Assembly: GCA_022828595.1 (NCBI GenBank)
Contig: JAKGHH010000005.1
Location: 69,559,655 to 69,623,654, forward strand
DNA length: 64,000 nt
DNA from: Nelumbo lutea
Taxonomy: Eukaryota; Streptophyta; Magnoliopsida; Proteales; Nelumbonaceae
Direction of reading: 5' to 3'
Positions within the stretch are counted from its first letter, which is position 1; every line of letters begins with the position of its first letter. Under the pieces are notes generated by a model. That model was given only the letters and a program-made list of their open reading frames with translations, had not been told where the DNA came from and did not search any database. Both the position numbers and the translations under genes were made by a program. Of the stretch, positions 27,501 to 33,500 are shown piece after piece.

Positions 27501-30500
27501 AAATCTATTACCCAACAAGGTTCAGTAGTGCCTGGAGCTGAGGCATGGTAGGCTGAAGCTCAAGTACCTGAATGTGCGAAGGCAGATGTGGCAGGGGCTG
27601 ATGGTGACTGCGGTGGCTGAGCTGAATTTCCAACTTCCTTTTCTAACTGTATTAGGGCAGCCCGAACTGCAGCTAAGGTCTCTGAAGATGTTCCTTTTGT
27701 GCCAGATGAGGATGCTGAATCAGTGTTCACGGCCACATGAGCAGTGCCCTTCTTGCTTCTCAACTTCGTAGGAACCAAGTGAGGATGCAGTTTCCAACAT
27801 GTTTCTTTTGTATGTTTGGGCTTCTTACAATGTTCACATACCACATCCTTCTTGTCTTCCTTCCTCCTGTCCCTTTCTGAATCACCCCCCGATTTGGGTG
27901 TGACCGCTACAAAGGCTGGTGTGGGGGCTGAGGTTGCATCATAACTTTTCTTCTGGTCTCTTCACTGTGTATGAACGAGTATGCCTGAGAGAGAGTCACA
28001 CTGTCTCTAGTCAAAATCTATTGCCGCACATTATCATACTCTGAATTTAGGCCTGCTAGAAACTCAAATACCCGGATTGTCTCAACCTGCTTTCTATATA
28101 TCTGTGCATCTTTGGGACTCTCCCACTCAAGAGTCTCTAAGTGATCAATCTCACGCCACAGGGACTGCAAGGTAGAGAAATATACTAAAACCGGTCCCTC
28201 CTTGTTTAAGATTTTTCACTTCACGTTTCAATTCATATGCTCTGGCAACATTAAGGGATTGGGAATAAGTTTCTTTCATAACATCCCATATCTCCTTAGC
28301 TGTCTTTGCCCACAAGTAATTTTGGCTAATATGAGGCTGCATAGAATTACACAGCCATGTCATAACCAAGTAGTTTTCTTGGATCCACTTGGTATATGTC
28401 AGGTCTTCCTTGGGGGGTTCTTTCATATCTCCCAAGAGGTACCCTAATTTACCTCTTCCCCCAATAGCCATCACGGCTGATTGGGCCCATTCCAAATAGT
28501 TTGATCCATCAAACTTTACGATTGTAATTTGACCACCCATCTCAGAAACACTACCATAACTGATGTTCCCAAAGCTGCCTTCTGCCTGATTTTTAAACTT
28601 CACTTCTGTCAAGTCTCAAAACAGCACTTGGACTACCAATCACAATCAAAAAACAGTATAGGCCTGATCTGTATTCACAGTGTATGTGCACAAAACTGGG
28701 ACAACTCTGATCTAAAACCAACTAGCCAACACAACAGTAGTTGTTCGTAGAGCTCTAACCCCTTAAGAGAGTTCGAAAACCCCAAAAGACTAAAAAATAG
28801 CTTAGAAGTAGGTCTGATATGCCTGGTAGAGTTAGGGTTTTAATCAATTCTTAAAGTGAACAATTCAGTTGCACAATCCAATCAGTACCGTATAGATAGA
28901 CTTGCAGTAGGGTTAATAAGAAACCCTAGAATCTGATCAATGCTAACAATAAACTTGAGGACAGCTCTAGGTAGATCGCAAGGTTCACTCTAACACTAGG
29001 GCTTGCCGCAAGATCACTTTCAAACCCTAGAGCAAAGAGAAACAAAGTTGAGACAGTTCGGCCCAACAGTAGGGTTTGTTGTAAAACCCTAGTGAATCGA
29101 AGAGAGAAAACCCTAGAATGGTTCGGCCTCCCTCTCCAAATAGGTCCAACCTATCTTCTCTAATAGAACTTCTCTTAGAAAATAAATAACTTACAAGGAA
29201 AAATTGTTTGCTGCCTTCTAAGGTTACCCGAACCCTAGTCTTCTCTGATCCTTCCTGACCACCAACACTCTACAACCCTAACAAGCTTCCAACAGCTGCT
29301 AGCACTTCTGGCAATCTCCAAGAATCAGTTTGCGAACTCCTTTTCAGCTTCCAGTCCTAGGAGATTCTCATGTGGTCGGCTGGTATTAGACTCACACGAG
29401 AAACCCCAACTTGGCTCTGATACCATGTAGGTGTTCAAGACTGCTATCAGTCTTGATCACTAAGAAACTTCAGGTTCGAAAAGAAGAGAAAGTGAAGAAG
29501 AAAGAGGAGAAAGAGTAGTGAGAGAGCAATAGAACACAGGCTTTGAAAGGAAGGACAAAATCTCAATATTCTGCCACCGCCACTTCAATTTAATATTTAT
29601 ATGTTATGCTAGTTACATGAAAGGATACATCTGCCCTTGGTATTTACATCATAGCACATAACATTATAAAACTGAAAAGTAAATAACAACTAGAATAACA
29701 GAATAACAGATTGACCATCAGCTATGACTAGATACATTCTACCCTACGGACAGAGTGGGACCACATCTGTGGGGCCCACATCAGTGTTCTCTACAGATAC
29801 TTCTAATTGTGATCTGGATCTTCCTATTGCTAAGAGGAAGGGTGTTAGATCATGCACCACACACCACCCAATGGCTCATTCCATATCCTATGAGAATGTT
29901 TCACCCTCTTTCCATGCTTTCCTCTCTGCTATTGACAGTGTTTCCCTTCCTAAGAGTGTTGCAGAAGCTTTACCTGTTCCTAAGTGGATAGATGCAATGA
30001 AGGAGGATATCAATGCCTTTCACAAAAATGGCATGTGGGAGTTGGTAGGTCTTCTTGAGGGAAAAGAACCTGTAGGGTGTTGGGTGCAAATGAGTATTCT
30101 CTGTGAAACCTAAGGCAGATGGCATAGTGGAGAGGTACAAGGCCTGTCTAGTTGCAAAAGGTTTTTCACAGGTGTATGGAGTTGATTATGTAGAAACCTT
30201 TGCACCTGTAGCAAAAATGAATTCTATTCTAGTTCTCCTTTCTTTTAGCAGCAAGTCTAGATTGGGAGCTTCATCAATTGGACATTAAAAATGCCTTCTT
30301 GAATAGTGACTTAGAAAAAGATATGTACATGACCCAACCTCCAGGTTTTTGTGCTAAGGGAAATGAGTATAAAGCCTACAGACTGAAGAAATCTCTATAT
30401 TGCTTAAAACAGTCTTCGAGGGCCTGGTTCAATAGGTTCCACAAGGCAGTTCAACAGATAGGCTTTAAGCAATGCCAGTCTGATCACACACTCTTTGTGA

Positions 30501-33500
30501 AGAGAGGACAAGGAAGAATGGCAGTTTTAATTGTGTATGTTGATGACATTATTATCACCAGTGATTGGGACTCAGAGATACAGAGATTGAAGAGATTCTT
30601 GGCAACTCAGTTTGAAGTGAAGGATTTGGGGTTGGAATTGAAGTTGCCCACTCTAATCAAGGTATCTTCATCTCCTAAAGGAAATATATTCTAGATCTCT
30701 TGAAAGATATGGGGAAGCTTGGAGCAAAACCTGTTGACACTCCTATAGATGTAAACCACAGGCTTGGGAATTGCACTAATGAGCCCATAGCAGACACAAA
30801 GCAGTATCAAAGATTGGTGGGCAGACTTCTCTACCTATCTATGACAAGACTTGACATTGCGTATGCAGTGGGAGTCCTTAGTCAATCTATGCATGCTCCC
30901 AAGGCCACACACTCGGAGGCAGCATACAGAGTTCTTAGATATTTGAAGAAATTGACAGGGCTCCTATTTGAAAAACATGGGCATATGAAAGTTGAGGTTT
31001 ACACTGATGCAGATTGGATTGGTTCTATTGATGACAAAAAATCCACTAGTGGCTATTGTGCCTTTATTTGGGGAAATCTTGTTACTTGGAGGAGTAAGAA
31101 ACAAAGTGCAGTGGGCAAATTGAGTGCAGAAGCTGAATTCAGGGCCATGTCTCATGGTGTGGTAGAACTTCTATGGATAAAGAATCTCTTGAGTGAATTG
31201 GGCTTTCCTCTCAGTGGCCCTATGTCACTCTATTGTGACAATAAGGGATCCATCAAGATTGCAGCCAATCCTGTTCTCCATGATAGAACTAAACATGTAG
31301 AGGTTGACAAACACTTCATCAGGGAAAAATTGGAAAAATGAGAAGTTTGCACTCCCTACATCAGCTCTAAGGAACAACTTGCAGACATCCTTACCAAAGG
31401 ATTAAGGGATGATTGATATCTACACCCCAACTTGAGGGGGAGTGATGTAATCTTAGTTATGTGCCGCAAGGGCACTTTTGTCTTTTCTTTTATTTCTTAT
31501 ATTGTTGCCCTAACATATAAATACAAAGACCCGCGCCGCCAACTATTCTTCTTCTTCTTCTTCTTCACCCCTTGTGGTTGGGATACGGCTTTGTTCAGTT
31601 AACTTTAGTTCATTATCTCAAATCTTTGCCAGATGGTATGAAAATGTGACTCTATTAGGTGTCATTATCCCCTCGTTGGAATGTGGAAGACTTGTGTGGA
31701 GTAAGAGAAAAAAAGCATATATTTTTGCATGATGGACCTACTTTATATTTGAACTGGGTTTATGTGGGTTTATTTGGCTTGTTGCTGTTTCTGTTTTATG
31801 TGAGATGCACATGCATGTGCCAGCTGCCTGGCATAGAGACTGGTAATAGTATGCATTATGATAGTAAATGTTTCTTGACACGCCTGCTTGCTTATTTTGC
31901 AGGTTGATTTTGTCATGGAGATACTCTCCAAACTTGTGAGTAAGCAGGTATGCTGGCTTGACCAAATATTTTGTTATATTTTTTGTTGGTGCTATTCAAG
32001 TGTGTGTGTGTGTGTGTGTGTGTGTGCATCATGGTTTAGCCCATTTCTTTAGGGGCCAATATGAAGGACTACGGGAATCTCTTTTTCCCCCCATATCCCC
32101 AGTATATTGCCTATGCATCAATGATATTTCAAATGTCATCGATAAATCAAACATTTAATGATTAAAATTTCATAATTTCATTGAAACCTTCCTTCATGTT
32201 GCTAATATCATCCTAATTTTTCCAAAAAGAAAAAAAAATGGAAATTCTGGGTGGGATGACTAGCTTATGATTATGAATGTGATTCAATTGGTGAGTAATT
32301 GAAAAAAAAAGACTACTGGAAAAGGGAATTCTCAATCAAATAAAGATATATAATAAGGTAGAAATATTTGTTTAATGGTAACGAGTTAAATGTTTTTGGT
32401 AATCAGTATACCTGTTTGAGTCTCTTTATCTTTTCTTGTTTGATATGTACAGTTGTTTATTAGGCCTCGTTTGGTTCATGGGAATAGGGGTCTGGAATCA
32501 GAATCGGAATGGGCTATTCCGATTCCAACTGTTTGGTTGGGCGGAATCGGAATCCCATTCCCATTCCTGGTGGAATGGCATTCCTTCCCCCTTCCTTGGG
32601 AATGAAACCCATTACTGCTGACTCCAATTCCCATTATCATTCCTGTCTGAACCAAACAGACTTGGGAATAGACCATTCCCATTCCGATTCAGATTCCAAC
32701 TGTGAACCAAGCAGACCCTTATTGTTTTTGAGTCTCAAATGTACAATTATTACCTATTCTATCAAAGTGTCATTAACAAATTCCATGTTTATAGTAATCT
32801 TTCCCTTTTTTTAGATTCTCCAAATATCTTAGTGAAGTATCTTTAAGTTTCTTATTTCTGTATGGAGAAGCATCCATCGGAGTTGAAATCATGGACCATG
32901 GTTTTAATGTTGTTATTGTAGTTTTAATGGTAGCATGGTTTCTTTCTTACAGATATGGAAGATGCCAAAATTGTGGGTAGGGTTCTTGAAATGTGCATAT
33001 CAGACACAGCCACATTCATTTCATGTGCTATTACAGGTTTGATATGGCATCTTTCTTTGAATAACGAACTGTTCCTTTCTTATTGGCGTTTACAGTTAAG
33101 CGTCTGTCCCCTTTATCCTGCTTGCAGTTACCTCCTCCACAGCTTGAGAGTGCTCTTAACAAGCATTGTAATCTCAGAGGTCCCCTTGCTGCTTATGCCA
33201 ATCAGCCAACTGTAAGGGCTTCACTGCCAAGGTACATTTTTTGTTGACCCATCTGACTACTGATCCCATGCCAGAAAGGTGCTGTAGGTTTGTGCATCTT
33301 TATAAGGGGGGTTGTGTATTTGATTCTTGAGTTGATTTGAGGAGCACGGATGTGGTCAAATCCAGAATATGCCATTCTGGTTAAAGTTTTTTTTTGTTTT
33401 TTAGAGGATGGAGGAGGGGGCTTGCCTGCCATATGCTATAGTGGATGGACTGCTTTGGTCATGTGTGTTTTCCCTTCTTTTCATGTGACAGCTCCTTCCC

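Larger units (their letters stand above)
25605..29795 (-). mobile_element. Nested Ty1/copia element lacking RT and RNase H (non-autonomous)
   Basis: 4191 bp on the - strand. LTRs 29426-29795 (5') and 25605-25963 (3'), flanked by the perfect 5-bp target duplication GATAC (25600-25604 and 29796-29800) inside the outer element. Interior order on the minus strand: primer site, gag, zinc knuckle, protease, integrase, polypurine tract, LTR. No reverse transcriptase or RNase H lies between integrase and the polypurine tract, where copia elements carry them. It would therefore need enzymes from another copy. The two LTRs differ by scattered substitutions and small indels, so it is not brand new. Confidence 0.9.
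22403..31567 (+). mobile_element. Outer Ty1/copia LTR retrotransposon, decayed, interrupted by a nested element
   Basis: 5' LTR 22403-22589, tRNA-Met type primer site, gag, protease, integrase, then (after the insertion 25605-29795) RT, RNase H, polypurine tract and 3' LTR 31446-31567. The gag-PR-IN-RT-RH order defines copia. Without the insertion the element is about 5.0 kb, normal for the superfamily. Multiple stops and frameshifts make it inactive. No matching 5-bp target duplication was found at its outer ends; the 3' LTR seems shortened. Confidence 0.9.
22031..31902 (+). other. Symplekin intron 17 (9.9 kb)
   Basis: Non-coding for the host. About 9.2 kb is a decayed + strand copia element with a - strand copia nested in it. 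The host splice sites (CTG/GTAAGT and TTTTGCAG) remain intact, so the insertions appear to be tolerated. Confidence 0.85.
31948..32952 (+). other. Symplekin intron 18 (1.0 kb)
   Basis: Non-coding; contains the (TG)13 tract and the MITE 32463-32718. Confidence 0.8.
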
